Below are positions 44,802 through 51,338 of a DNA stretch of 64,000 nt, in pieces; position 1 is the first letter of the stretch, and every line of letters starts with the position of its first letter. The position numbers and the translations under genes are program-made. The notes beneath the pieces are model-generated. The model saw only the letters and a program-made list of their open reading frames with translations, did not search any database and had not been told where the DNA came from. Source of the stretch: GWE2-42-39 sp963668595 (lineage in GTDB: Bacteria; Bacteroidota; Bacteroidia; Bacteroidales; Prolixibacteraceae); assembly GCA_963668595.1 (NCBI GenBank), contig OY764876.1, forward strand, positions 3,100,001 through 3,164,000. Reading direction: 5' to 3'.

Positions 44802-45413
44802 TTAAAAATTATATCCAATACCACATTTTACTCCAAACTCAAATAGTCTGTCTCTATGGTATGGCTCAAATTGTATTATTGCGTGATAGTTAACAAAAGG
44901 ATTTAATGTGAAACTTATGTTTTTATAGTTGTATATCCCTCCAATTCCTAAACCAAGCCCGACCCCGGATTGAGTGTCTGTTGGTTGTGAGTCCCCAATA
45001 TTAAATTGTAAATCAACCATTGGTCCCCCTTCTAAAAACAAATATTTAGAGAATTGATAATTAATAAACAATGGTAACGACAGCAAATGAATATCCCAAC
45101 TTTCGTCTGCTGCTTCGGGCCAATATGGATGGTATCCTTTCGCTACCAGAATATTACTTTTACTGTAATTTAATCCTGTTTTAAATGCAATTGGTTTTGA
45201 CAGTTTGTGCTGAAAAAAGACTCCCATACAAAACATCCCATCATTACTAAATCCGTTTTCCTTTTCAAAGCCATTCATCAACATCAAATTTCCGCCATGT
45301 CCATAATTAATCGAGATCGTATTGTTTTCTTGTCCCCAAATATTAGTTATTGATAGCGAAAACACTATTAATAGTAGTACGATTCGTAATCTTTCACTTG
45401 TATTTTTATTCAT
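44802..45413 (-). CDS. Small outer-membrane beta-barrel protein (OMP_b-brl type)
   Basis: A 203-residue exported protein. The signal peptide (LRIVLLLIVFSLSITNIWGQ) ends near residue 27. The mature part alternates polar and aromatic strands with Gly turns (SINYGHGGNLMLMNGFEK; YLFLEGGPMVDLQFN; FEFGVKCGIGYNF, ending in Phe), typical of eight-strand barrels in Bacteroidota. ATG 45413 is chosen because residues before it come from the flanking repeat and are not signal-like. It lies in the accessory region between two copies of a GC-rich repeat. No partner or substrate can be named. Confidence 0.8.
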   Translation of the reverse strand: MNKNTSERLRIVLLLIVFSLSITNIWGQENNTISINYGHGGNLMLMNGFEKENGFSNDGMFCMGVFFQHKLSKPIAFKTGLNYSKSNILVAKGYHPYWPEAADESWDIHLLSLPLFINYQFSKYLFLEGGPMVDLQFNIGDSQPTDTQSGVGLGLGIGGIYNYKNISFTLNPFVNYHAIIQFEPYHRDRLFEFGVKCGIGYNF

Positions 45414-45464
45414 GGCAAATCTGTTTTCAAACTGACGGTTAGTGTATATTATCTGGGGATTCCA

Positions 45465-45508
45465 CTTCCCCCTCGTTCGAGCTTTAGCGGCAACGAGAGG
45501 GAGGGAGG
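45465..45508. repeat. CTTTAG repeat, copy 2
   Basis: The run CCCCCTCGTTCGAGCTTTAG continues as CGGCAACGAGAGGGAGGGAGG. The arms CCCTCGTT and AACGAG-AGGG are complementary, so it can fold into a hairpin around GAGCTTTAGCGGC. With copy 1 it brackets the 44802-45413 gene. Confidence 0.55.
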
Positions 45509-45536
45509 TTTTCAAAAATTTCATATTCTTTCGAAA

Positions 45537-46184
45537 CTACGGGTGACGAGGATATAACTCCGTTGGGAAAGGGAAGAAAGTTGTATCCGCGACAAGTTTA
45601 TCAATAATTGTCTTTCTATATTTTTCTTTTCTTTTTTCATTAATGCATTTACAAATTGAAGCATCAAAATCAGAATGAGAATATCCTGCAATATATCCAA
45701 TTTCATTGCTGTAGAATATCCTGTAATCTCCGTCGGCTAAATAATCATGGTCGTTTGAGAACGATAGAATTTTAATTATTTTGTCATCAATATTATATTC
45801 TCTTTCACTATCAAGTACGTAAAATTCATCTTCCCAGAAATCGACGTCTATAATATTTTGAGATTCGGGTTTGTTGGACGTTTTTAAGTTCAAATAAATT
45901 CTTCTGTAATTTAAAGTGTCAACTCTTTCTTTTGAATCTACTTTATTATGAGCAAGCGAAATAAATTCATATTTCCCTAATGAGTACAGTTTTAGAAATA
46001 TGGTTGAGTCATTTAAAAGATCAATAGAATATTTAAGCGTATCAATACTCCTCAGATCAGTCGTGTCATTTAATAAGTAATGTCTATATGTTGCAAATGA
46101 AGCTGATATAATTCTTTCGTTCTCATTTTTACATGAAAAGAATACAATTATTAAAACAATATATATTTTCAAATATCTCATCAT
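45537..46184 (-). CDS. Lipoprotein of unknown function
   Basis: A 215-residue lipoprotein with signal MMRYLKIYIVLIIVFFSC, the Cys followed by KNENER. The mature part has charged beta-like stretches (LYSLGKYEFISLAHNKVDSK; YVLDSEREYNIDDKIIKI) and ends in a Cys-containing tail region with CKCINEKRKEKYRK. No family was recognised. ATG 46184 or 46181 gives a proper lipoprotein signal. A longer open frame to 46310 is translation of the adjacent repeat. AT content is higher than in the housekeeping genes, in keeping with the accessory setting. Confidence 0.72.
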   Translation of the reverse strand: MMRYLKIYIVLIIVFFSCKNENERIISASFATYRHYLLNDTTDLRSIDTLKYSIDLLNDSTIFLKLYSLGKYEFISLAHNKVDSKERVDTLNYRRIYLNLKTSNKPESQNIIDVDFWEDEFYVLDSEREYNIDDKIIKILSFSNDHDYLADGDYRIFYSNEIGYIAGYSHSDFDASICKCINEKRKEKYRKTIIDKLVADTTFFPFPTELYPRHP

Positions 46185-46348
46185 TTTAAACTTCAAGATA
46201 AAGGTTGGAACAAGTTGTCGTTGCATTCCTATAGCTATCGGAATTCGAAAAACGTCAGCCTCCTGACGGATGAATACGGTCAAGAAAGGAGCAGAGACAA
46301 CGCACCGCACGAACCCCGCAATGCAATTTACAATTCGTTAGCGCGTCG
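46185..46348. repeat. Structured intergenic repeat-like element
   Basis: It contains ATTCCTATAGCTATCGGAAT (a 20-base near palindrome at about 46225-46244), CGTCAGCCTCCTGACG (6-base arms, about 46254-46269) and distant GTTGTC/GACAAC arms that bracket both. The nested inverted repeats and lack of coding sense suggest a folded dispersed element; other copies would have to be found elsewhere in the genome. Confidence 0.45.
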
Positions 46349-47062
46349 TTATTTTATTATTGGTTTTATTTCTTTGTTCATTTTTTTTAAACTATCTGCT
46401 TCCGCATATCTCTGTAGGTTTATCAAACAGTGATATTTTGAGCTTGTTAAATATGTTTCTGTTCTTGGTTCTAATTTTAGCAAACTAATTCTCTCGTAGT
46501 CATTTAACGCTTCGGCATATTTTCTGTCTCGATAGAGTTTGTCAGTATCGAGTATTTGTGCCTTTATTTCTTTGTTTTCACCTCTCAGCTTTTTCCGAAC
46601 TGCTTTGTTTAGTTCTTTATCTGTTTTGTTTGAATAAACTTCCCGTTCGTAATACATTCTGGCGAGCTCTGACCATATTTCCTTTTTGCTGTCAGTATTA
46701 TTGATTGAGTCCAAATACTGAAACATTACCTTATTATATGCAGTCTCAGCTTGCTCTAAATAATTGGTCGGGTACTTCAAGAAATTATAGACAAATTGAA
46801 ATCCAAATCGTTGTTCTACTAATTCTATTTCGTCTGGCGAGTAGCTCGGAGACCCCACATCTGTCAATTTAATGATTTGAATGTTTCCACTATGGATATC
46901 CTGTTTTGCTTTTTCAATTGAATAGGGAATCTTTGAAAATATCAATGAATCTAATTTAGCTTTATGTACAGAATCAAGGTCAGAATAATTCATGGTTTGG
47001 CCTGTTTGAGCAACAAGTCTCAAACACATCAAAATTAATCCTATAATTGTGAGAACCTTCAT
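46349..47062 (-). CDS. Exported protein of unknown function, helical C-terminus
   Basis: A 237-residue protein with an N-terminal signal (MKVLTIIGLILMCLRLVAQ, cut near residue 19). The central part is mixed and charged. The C-terminal third (about 165-230) has a TPR-like pair of helices (DTDKLYRDRKYAEALNDYERI; YHCLINLQRYAEADSLKKM). No catalytic motif was recognised. It is one of four minus-strand, AT-rich small genes in the accessory region, with a structured repeat downstream of it and a long gene-poor gap upstream. Confidence 0.72.
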   Translation of the reverse strand: MKVLTIIGLILMCLRLVAQTGQTMNYSDLDSVHKAKLDSLIFSKIPYSIEKAKQDIHSGNIQIIKLTDVGSPSYSPDEIELVEQRFGFQFVYNFLKYPTNYLEQAETAYNKVMFQYLDSINNTDSKKEIWSELARMYYEREVYSNKTDKELNKAVRKKLRGENKEIKAQILDTDKLYRDRKYAEALNDYERISLLKLEPRTETYLTSSKYHCLINLQRYAEADSLKKMNKEIKPIIK

Positions 47063-47445
47063 CTTATTTCATAATGCGCACTAACGGCAGTCTGTCTAAA
47101 AACCTCCAACTTTTGTGATTTTCAATTTGTTTTCAGGTTTTTTAAGCAGCGATTTGAAAGTAGTTATAAATTTTTGTTTGATAATAAGAACGCTTGTTGA
47201 TTTTTGAAATGGTTCTGTAATTCTGGGTTAAGCCATTTAATTTTCACATCATCAAAAATATAAGCCGCAATAACGATTCGTTAAAACGGCTTATACCAAT
47301 TTGAAATATTCGCTTTTTATCCCTTTGCACTATTTTTAAGGCGTTGTGCAACGGTTACAAATCTTAGCGTTTCGTACTTTTTCTTTCAGGAAGTTTCTCG
47401 AAACAACTAATACAAGAAACACTCAAAATATTTCATTGTACTTTT
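47063..47445. other. Gene-poor stretch with a decayed coding remnant
   Basis: In these 383 bases the minus strand between about 47104 and 47280 has short open stretches in all three frames, for example IFDDVKIKWLNPELQNHF in one and TKIYNYFQIAA plus stop in another. This looks like a frameshifted C-terminal remnant, possibly of a transposase, but none could be identified. CACTAACGGCAGTCTG (47087-47102) resembles CACTAACCGTCAGTTTG on the minus strand near 45430-45446. Confidence 0.35.
47257..47299 (-). terminator. Nested hairpin, possible minus-strand terminator
   Basis: TATAAGCCG and CGGCTTATA (9 bases each) enclose AACG/CGTT. On the minus strand the outer arm is followed by TTTTTG. It lies about 150 bases past the small gene at 47446. 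Confidence 0.45.
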
Positions 47446-47604
47446 TTACTTTTTGTCTTTCCCTCCTTTGGGTGGAGTGGTGGTTTCATCTTTTGTCGGT
47501 TGCCAAGCCATTGGAGTGACTTTATCTCCAATCTTGTGGCCTTCTCTAATTTGACCTCTGCTGTTGTCTTTAATTTTAGGTGTTGATTCTTGTTTCTTTG
47601 CCAT
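47446..47604 (-). CDS. Small basic protein of 52 residues
   Basis: ATG at 47604 opens a 52-codon frame starting MAKKQESTPKIKDNSRGQIR and ending PPKGGKDKK before TAA. It is hydrophilic, Lys/Pro/Gly-rich and has no signal peptide. It is preceded by an AAAGTT-type weak binding region and follows the DUF6338-like gene by 11 bases on the same strand, so the two may be cotranscribed. Short basic proteins of this kind, with motifs like GxxREGHKIGDKV, are seen beside DUF6338-like or similar genes only as unassigned ORFs; function unknown. Confidence 0.6.
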   Translation of the reverse strand: MAKKQESTPKIKDNSRGQIREGHKIGDKVTPMAWQPTKDETTTPPKGGKDKK

Positions 47605-47615
47605 AACTTTAATAT

Positions 47616-47975
47616 TTATATGAAAAATTCAATTGTTGAGATTTCATGTTCAGTAATAAGAATTCCTTCTGTTTGTTTTATTTTTTTGTCAAATCCATTT
47701 TTCTTGTTTAACTTCCAAACCTCTTCAAGATAGATTTCCTGTGGATTTGGATATGTTGATGAATATGAATTAAGTCCATATTTCCCTCCAATTTTTCTTC
47801 CATTTTTTAAAGTCACAATAACATAGAAACTTCTTCTATTTGAGAAAAATGAATCCCAAGCACTTTTTGTTGGATTAATAAGAAATTTAGAAAACCACTT
47901 TTTTGAAGATATTTTATAAAAAATGAAAGAATAAATTATTGGAGCAATAATTACAATAAAGCTAATGATTAAAAA
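47616..47975 (-). pseudogene. DUF6338-like protein, C-terminal part (split by the IS element)
   Basis: The minus-strand frame from 47975 to the stop at 47616 encodes about 119 residues. A hydrophobic run FLIISFIVIIAPIIYSFIFY comes first, then PTKSAWDSFFSNRRSFYVIV, TLKNGRKIGGKYGLNSYSST and YPNPQEIYLEEVW, with a final ISTIEFFI. The W-D-x-F-F, G-x-Y-G-x-N-S, Y-L-E-E-V-W and IEFF patterns fit my recollection of the DUF6338 family. A stop at 47976-47978 is contributed by the insertion element. The N-terminal part is at 48535-48774. Confidence 0.72.
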
Positions 47976-47983
47976 CTAAACCA

Positions 47984-48004
47984 CTATGGATTGAAAATCC
48001 ATAG
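47984..48004. repeat. Right-end hairpin of the IS element
   Basis: CTATGGATT-GAA-AATCCATAG, a 9-pair perfect stem with a three-base loop, 35 bases past the transposase stop. In IS200/IS605 elements such hairpins are bound by the transposase. Confidence 0.75.
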
Positions 48005-48038
48005 GTTCAAAAGAAACGAAAAATGAAATTTTTCTTTT

Positions 48039-48473
48039 TTACTCAAATATCCAGTTGCCCTTCTCTGTGTTGGGTCTTTCCCGATGATGCTCAAGATACT
48101 CTTGAACCATTTCATCTGTTATATTCCCTGTACTCCAAACTCCATACCCAACAGCCCAAAAATGGCGACCCCAATATTTCTGTTTCAATTGCGGAAATTC
48201 AATTTGAAGAATCCGAGAAGTTCGACCTTTTAGTTTCTTCACAAGCATACTCACACTCAGAGATGGTGGATATTCGATATGCATATGTACATGATCCTTG
48301 CTTACAACTCCCTTTAAGATATGAACGTTCTCACTATTACATATCTGAACAATTAAATCCCTTGTGCGTTGCTGAATATCCCCTTGCAATACATGAAAAC
48401 GATACTTCGTCACCCAGACAAGGTGCACTGTCATACAACTTACACTATGGCTTGTCTTACGATATTCAACCAT
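48039..48473 (-). CDS. tnpA: IS200/IS605-family transposase TnpA (Y1 HUH)
   Basis: A 144-residue single-tyrosine transposase. The beta strand TVHLVWVTKYRFHVL near 15-29 opens the Y1 fold, the metal-binding HUH motif is HVH at about 61-63 in KDHVHMHIEYPP, and the catalytic tyrosine is probably Tyr126 in EMVQEYLEHH. Length and motif spacing match intact members, so the element may be active. It cuts and rejoins single-stranded DNA at hairpin ends without target duplication. No TnpB gene accompanies it. Confidence 0.92.
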   Translation of the reverse strand: MVEYRKTSHSVSCMTVHLVWVTKYRFHVLQGDIQQRTRDLIVQICNSENVHILKGVVSKDHVHMHIEYPPSLSVSMLVKKLKGRTSRILQIEFPQLKQKYWGRHFWAVGYGVWSTGNITDEMVQEYLEHHRERPNTEKGNWIFE

Positions 48474-48510
48474 ACTGTAAAAGTAAAACTTTTATAGAAA
48501 CTGAAAGTAG

Positions 48511-48527
48511 CTGCAATGAAATTGCAG
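48511..48527. repeat. Left-end hairpin of the IS element
   Basis: CTGCAAT-GAA-ATTGCAG, a 7-pair perfect stem with a three-base loop, 38 bases upstream of the transposase ATG. Its loop is the same as that of the right-end hairpin. Confidence 0.72.
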
Positions 48528-48534
48528 GGTTTTA

Positions 48535-48774
48535 ACCATTAACTAGAAAATAAAATAAAGGATGGTCTTCAATAAGTCCATTTACGTGAATATAATAAAT
48601 AGGATAAGAGAATATTATTGCATTTAAAAGACTTATTCCAATTGCCTCATATAAATCTTTAGAAAAATCTGTTTTCGTTTCAGCAATTAGTAGACGATAA
48701 GATTTTAAATAAACAAAACCTGGAACAAAAAATATTGTCAATAATAAAATTTTGTCAATTGTGATGTCTTCCAT
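48535..48774 (-). pseudogene. DUF6338-like protein, N-terminal part (split by the IS element)
   Basis: ATG at 48774 opens 80 codons, MEDITIDKILLLTIFFVPGF first, with a membrane helix at about 7-24, then KTDFSKDLYEAIGISLLNAI and HVNGLIEDHPLFYFLVNG. A stop at 48532-48534 is formed by the first bases of the IS element. The F-V-P-G-F start and following membrane segment agree with the N-terminus expected for the C-terminal part at 47616-47975. Together they would give a protein of about 199 residues with two or three membrane helices. Confidence 0.7.
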
Positions 48775-49068
48775 TGTTTTGTATTTTATTGATTTTTTAA
48801 GTTCTTTCAGTATGAATGCTAACTTCTTTGTAAACGTATTACGTTTATATTTCTTTTAGTTTGGATTGGAGTTGCACTTTCCATGCTAATCTTGCGTGGG
48901 AAATACAATACGCTTTCCTGAATGACTAATTTACGTAAAATGCAATTAAGTGCACTCGGTCTGTGCTATGAATTTTAGCCAAAGTTTTAAACAGATTGAG
49001 CTTACGAATTGACTTACTGCAGCCCCGTGTTGGAGCTACTGCGGTAACCGGATAACAAAAATACCGTC

Positions 49069-49395
49069 TCAGGCTTTGTTGGTCATTTCGGCAATTACTT
49101 TGCGGAGTGCTTTTATTTCAATTTCTAGCTCATGAATTTTTTCCGGGTAGGCTTGTCCGTCAGGCAGGCGAGGAGGTGGCTCGCTAATTTGGAGCATGTT
49201 CGAAAACTCGTTCAGAAAATTGTAGTTAAAAGCTACCGACAGTTCCATTAGCCGCTCAACGGTCATGCTGTCGTTGTTGATAAAGCTGAAAGCAGAACTT
49301 CTGCTGATGTGTAGCTTTCGCATCAGGTCGGTTTGCGAAACTTTTTTCTCGCGCAGTACGGCAAGTACCTTGTTCTTGATTGTGGTTTTGTTCAT
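49069..49395 (-). CDS. Small helix-turn-helix DNA-binding protein with coiled-coil tail
   Basis: A 108-residue protein. Residues 1-60 form a lambda-repressor/XRE-like helix-turn-helix (VLREKKVSQTDLMRKLHISR then SSAFSFINNDSMTVERLMEL), and the C-terminal part (about 80-105, YPEKIHELEIEIKALRKVIA) is a coiled coil, probably for dimer formation. ATG 49395 is chosen; the longer reading begins with TTG at 49425. It is preceded by an unusual 21-bp tandem array. Similar short regulators occur next to mobile or accessory genes, but this one's target is unknown. The array itself is one possibility. Confidence 0.82.
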   Translation of the reverse strand: MNKTTIKNKVLAVLREKKVSQTDLMRKLHISRSSAFSFINNDSMTVERLMELSVAFNYNFLNEFSNMLQISEPPPRLPDGQAYPEKIHELEIEIKALRKVIAEMTNKA

Positions 49396-49471
49396 ATCAG
49401 AGTTTTTTTTGAAAAGCTGTATCAATTTACCACAAATTCAGCAAAAGAAACAGTCCACGGTCTTCTTTTTG

Positions 49472-49597
49472 TGCATCCTGTCCCGCAATAATCGTCTCTT
49501 GTCCCGTATTCATCGTTCGCTTATTTGTTTTTAAAGTCTCCTGTCTCGTAATAATCGTTCCCTGTCCCGTATTCACCAAATCCTGTCGCGTATGAAT
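49472..49597. repeat. Six tandem 21-bp units upstream of the helix-turn-helix gene
   Basis: The core TGTCCCG or a close variant starts at 49479, 49500, 49542, 49563 and 49584, with a degenerate unit at 49521, exactly 21 bases apart. The minus-strand unit consensus is about ATKAWTACGGGACAGGAGACG. A minus-strand frame stays open through it, giving 7-residue repeats such as NTGQETI and ITRQETL, and ends at 49427. The unit is also two turns of DNA, so it could be a protein-binding array. Confidence 0.75.
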
Positions 49598-49761
49598 GTA
49601 ATAAAAAGTTGTATGGACAGATAAAATATTTGCAAAGACGGATAAATATTCAACCAGATATGGTTTAAATTCTACTAGTTCGAACAGAAGTTTGTCAGGA
49701 CGGACAAAAAGTGGACTTGGGGCTGGATTTTTTTAGTCAGGGACTCACTCGAAATGCTTTA

Positions 49762-49792
49762 GTCAGGGCTTCACTCCAAGTGAAACCCTGAC
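49762..49792. repeat. Hairpin downstream of the glycosidase-like gene
   Basis: GTCAGGG/CCCTGAC and TTCACT/AGTGAA arms with one mismatch and loop CCA, 13 pairs in total, 16 bases past the stop at 49808. It could end that transcript, but no T-run follows directly on the minus strand. Confidence 0.5.
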
Positions 49793-49807
49793 TATGCCTA
49801 TGAGCGA

Positions 49808-51109
49808 TTATTTCTGTTTTTCAGCAAACGCTTCAAACATACTGATGGCAGTAAAAAGCACTCCGGCTTCGCCCCGGAATGTGCCCGAACCGCGAGGCTC
49901 GTTGTTGATCGAATACCATTCGTAAAACCCATTGTTGTCCTTCACCCGTTTCACCATAGGTTGAATTTGTTCGTAGGCTTCCTGTACAAAACCATTTTTG
50001 ATAAGCTCCTGAATCATGCGTCCGCCAAACCAGGTCCAGTCGCCGCCATTTTGGTAGCTGTACCCCGGATTCATGATTTTATTGGCAAAATAACCTTCGG
50101 GATAAGGAGGATACAAAGTGAGTCCGATTGATGGAGCCCCGGCTACTTTTACGCGGCGCACCATCTCGTTGAGCGATATTTTTATTTCTTCTTTTGAAAG
50201 CAAACCCGCTTCAATGGCAATGGCCGTTCCGCCAAAATAGTAGATTTCATTTTCGTTGAAGTCGGCCGGAAATGGCGAACCTTTTTCGAGATAAATATGC
50301 GGAATGAACTTTTGGTTTTGCGCGTCCCACAGGTATTTGCGGGCATTTGCAGCTACCTGTTCGCGTATGGGTTCCCATTTTGTTTTGGTTTGCGGAAGTA
50401 TGTCCAGCAGGTTATTCAGTGCAATTACCAGCATGGCATTGTCGTAAATATCGATGGCCGGATGTGTATTGTTATCCAGATCGACTCCCCATCCATGCTC
50501 GGGTTGCACATCGCCCCAGTCGGCCGTAGTGGCACCGATAATCAGCCCGTATTGTTGGTTCCAGCGATGCTGCATCAGAAAATCCATGGCCCACTCCAAT
50601 CGTTCGGCAACCGTTTTGTCGCCCACTGTTTCATTCAGTATAGCGCTATCGCCTGTAATCCGAATGTACTTGTAAACCGCTTGTACCAGCGAAGTTTCCT
50701 GATCGGTTTCTACTGTATTTTTATGCCCGGCATAGCGTGGTTCCAACTCAGAATAGCTGAAATCGGTTTCGCCTTCGCCAATTTTTTCGGCTGGCGTAAA
50801 TCCATCAATGATGTTGCCATCTTCGCCCTGCATGCGGAAAAACACCAACAGGTTTTCTTTCAGTTCTTCTTTGGGAAAAACTTCTGCCGATAATTCAATA
50901 AATGTATTGTAATCGCGAATCCATACTTCGCGATAGCCATCGCCCGCGTTAAAACCGGTACCAATCACTTCGAGTGCTTTGTTTTTTACAACGGAAAAAT
51001 ACTCGTCGTTGGTTATCTGGGTTGCCAGCTCTTTATTTATTGTATTTTTTACCGGTGCCGAACAGGCAAAAACCACCACCAACAGGATGAAAGAAAAATA
51101 TCTCTTCAT
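49808..51109 (-). CDS. Six-hairpin-type glycosidase-like lipoprotein
   Basis: A 433-residue lipoprotein (FILLVVVFACSAP, Cys near residue 16) with an (alpha/alpha)6 barrel pattern. EVWIRDYNTFIELSAE near 60, DGNIIDGFTP near 97, HKNTVETDQETSLVQAVYKY near 130, ADWGDVQPEHGWG near 190, DIYDNAMLVIALNNLL near 215 and QNGGDWTWFGGRMIQELI near 365 are spread as in glucoamylase-like or mannosidase-like enzymes with acid residues in D/E-rich loops. The CAZy family cannot be fixed from sequence alone. It would act in the periplasm or on the cell surface. It stands alone, with no SusC/SusD genes beside it. Confidence 0.8.
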   Translation of the reverse strand: MKRYFSFILLVVVFACSAPVKNTINKELATQITNDEYFSVVKNKALEVIGTGFNAGDGYREVWIRDYNTFIELSAEVFPKEELKENLLVFFRMQGEDGNIIDGFTPAEKIGEGETDFSYSELEPRYAGHKNTVETDQETSLVQAVYKYIRITGDSAILNETVGDKTVAERLEWAMDFLMQHRWNQQYGLIIGATTADWGDVQPEHGWGVDLDNNTHPAIDIYDNAMLVIALNNLLDILPQTKTKWEPIREQVAANARKYLWDAQNQKFIPHIYLEKGSPFPADFNENEIYYFGGTAIAIEAGLLSKEEIKISLNEMVRRVKVAGAPSIGLTLYPPYPEGYFANKIMNPGYSYQNGGDWTWFGGRMIQELIKNGFVQEAYEQIQPMVKRVKDNNGFYEWYSINNEPRGSGTFRGEAGVLFTAISMFEAFAEKQK

Positions 51110-51279
51110 TTTTAAAAATTTTAAATAATCCCCAAGATCAAAAAATTTACCCCTCCTTAAAGGGTTATTTTTTGCTTTTCAGATTCAATCAATCATTTTG
51201 TATGAACATTTAGAACAAACATAGAACAAACCGATTTATCTTACAAGAAAAATGTTGAAGAATACATCCCGAAGAAACG

Positions 51280-51316
51280 AAACAGGCCGGACTTGAAAAT
51301 CAAATCCGGCCTGTTT
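51280..51316 (-). terminator. Intrinsic terminator of the 51339 adaptor gene
   Basis: AAACAGGCCGGA/TCCGGCCTGTTT, extended by TTGA/TCAA across one wobble to 17 pairs with loop AAA. It lies 22 bases past the stop. The T-run on the minus strand is short, but the stem is very strong. Confidence 0.8.
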
Positions 51317-51338
51317 GTTAGCGCATTACCTGCTACGA

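Larger units (their letters stand above)
47976..48534 (-). mobile_element. IS200/IS605-type insertion element (about 559 bp)
   Basis: A single transposase gene with HUH motif is flanked on each side by a short perfect hairpin: 48511-48527 (7-pair stem) at the left end and 47984-48004 (9-pair stem) at the right end. Both have a 3-base GAA loop on the plus strand. There are no terminal inverted repeats and no target duplication, as usual in this group. The ends given here are those that restore one reading frame across the split DUF6338-like gene; a one-base shift of both ends fits as well. Confidence 0.78.
49396..49807. other. Gene-poor region between helix-turn-helix and glycosidase genes
   Basis: These 412 bases contain the 21-bp array, a weaker continuation near 49615-49656 (GGACAGATA and AGACGGATA, also 21 bases apart), two TTTAGTCAGGG copies at about 49732 and 49758, and a hairpin at 49762-49792. 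The minus strand is open from about 49733 to 49427 in one frame but has no ATG at its beginning. Confidence 0.5.

Noticed and set aside
45537..46310. Longer reading of the lipoprotein gene, with 42 extra N-terminal residues
   Set aside because: The extra residues are a translation of the structured repeat and hide a proper lipoprotein signal that begins at 46184/46181.
49265..49534. Plus-strand open frame of 89 codons
   Set aside because: It lies opposite the helix-turn-helix gene and runs into the tandem array; its repeat-like end only reflects the array, and it has no family likeness.
49472..49597. CRISPR array
   Set aside because: The units are adjacent with no spacers, degenerate, only 21 bp long, and no cas genes are present.
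44512..49807. Definite integron
   Set aside because: No integrase and no confident attC pair were seen; kept only as a hypothesis.
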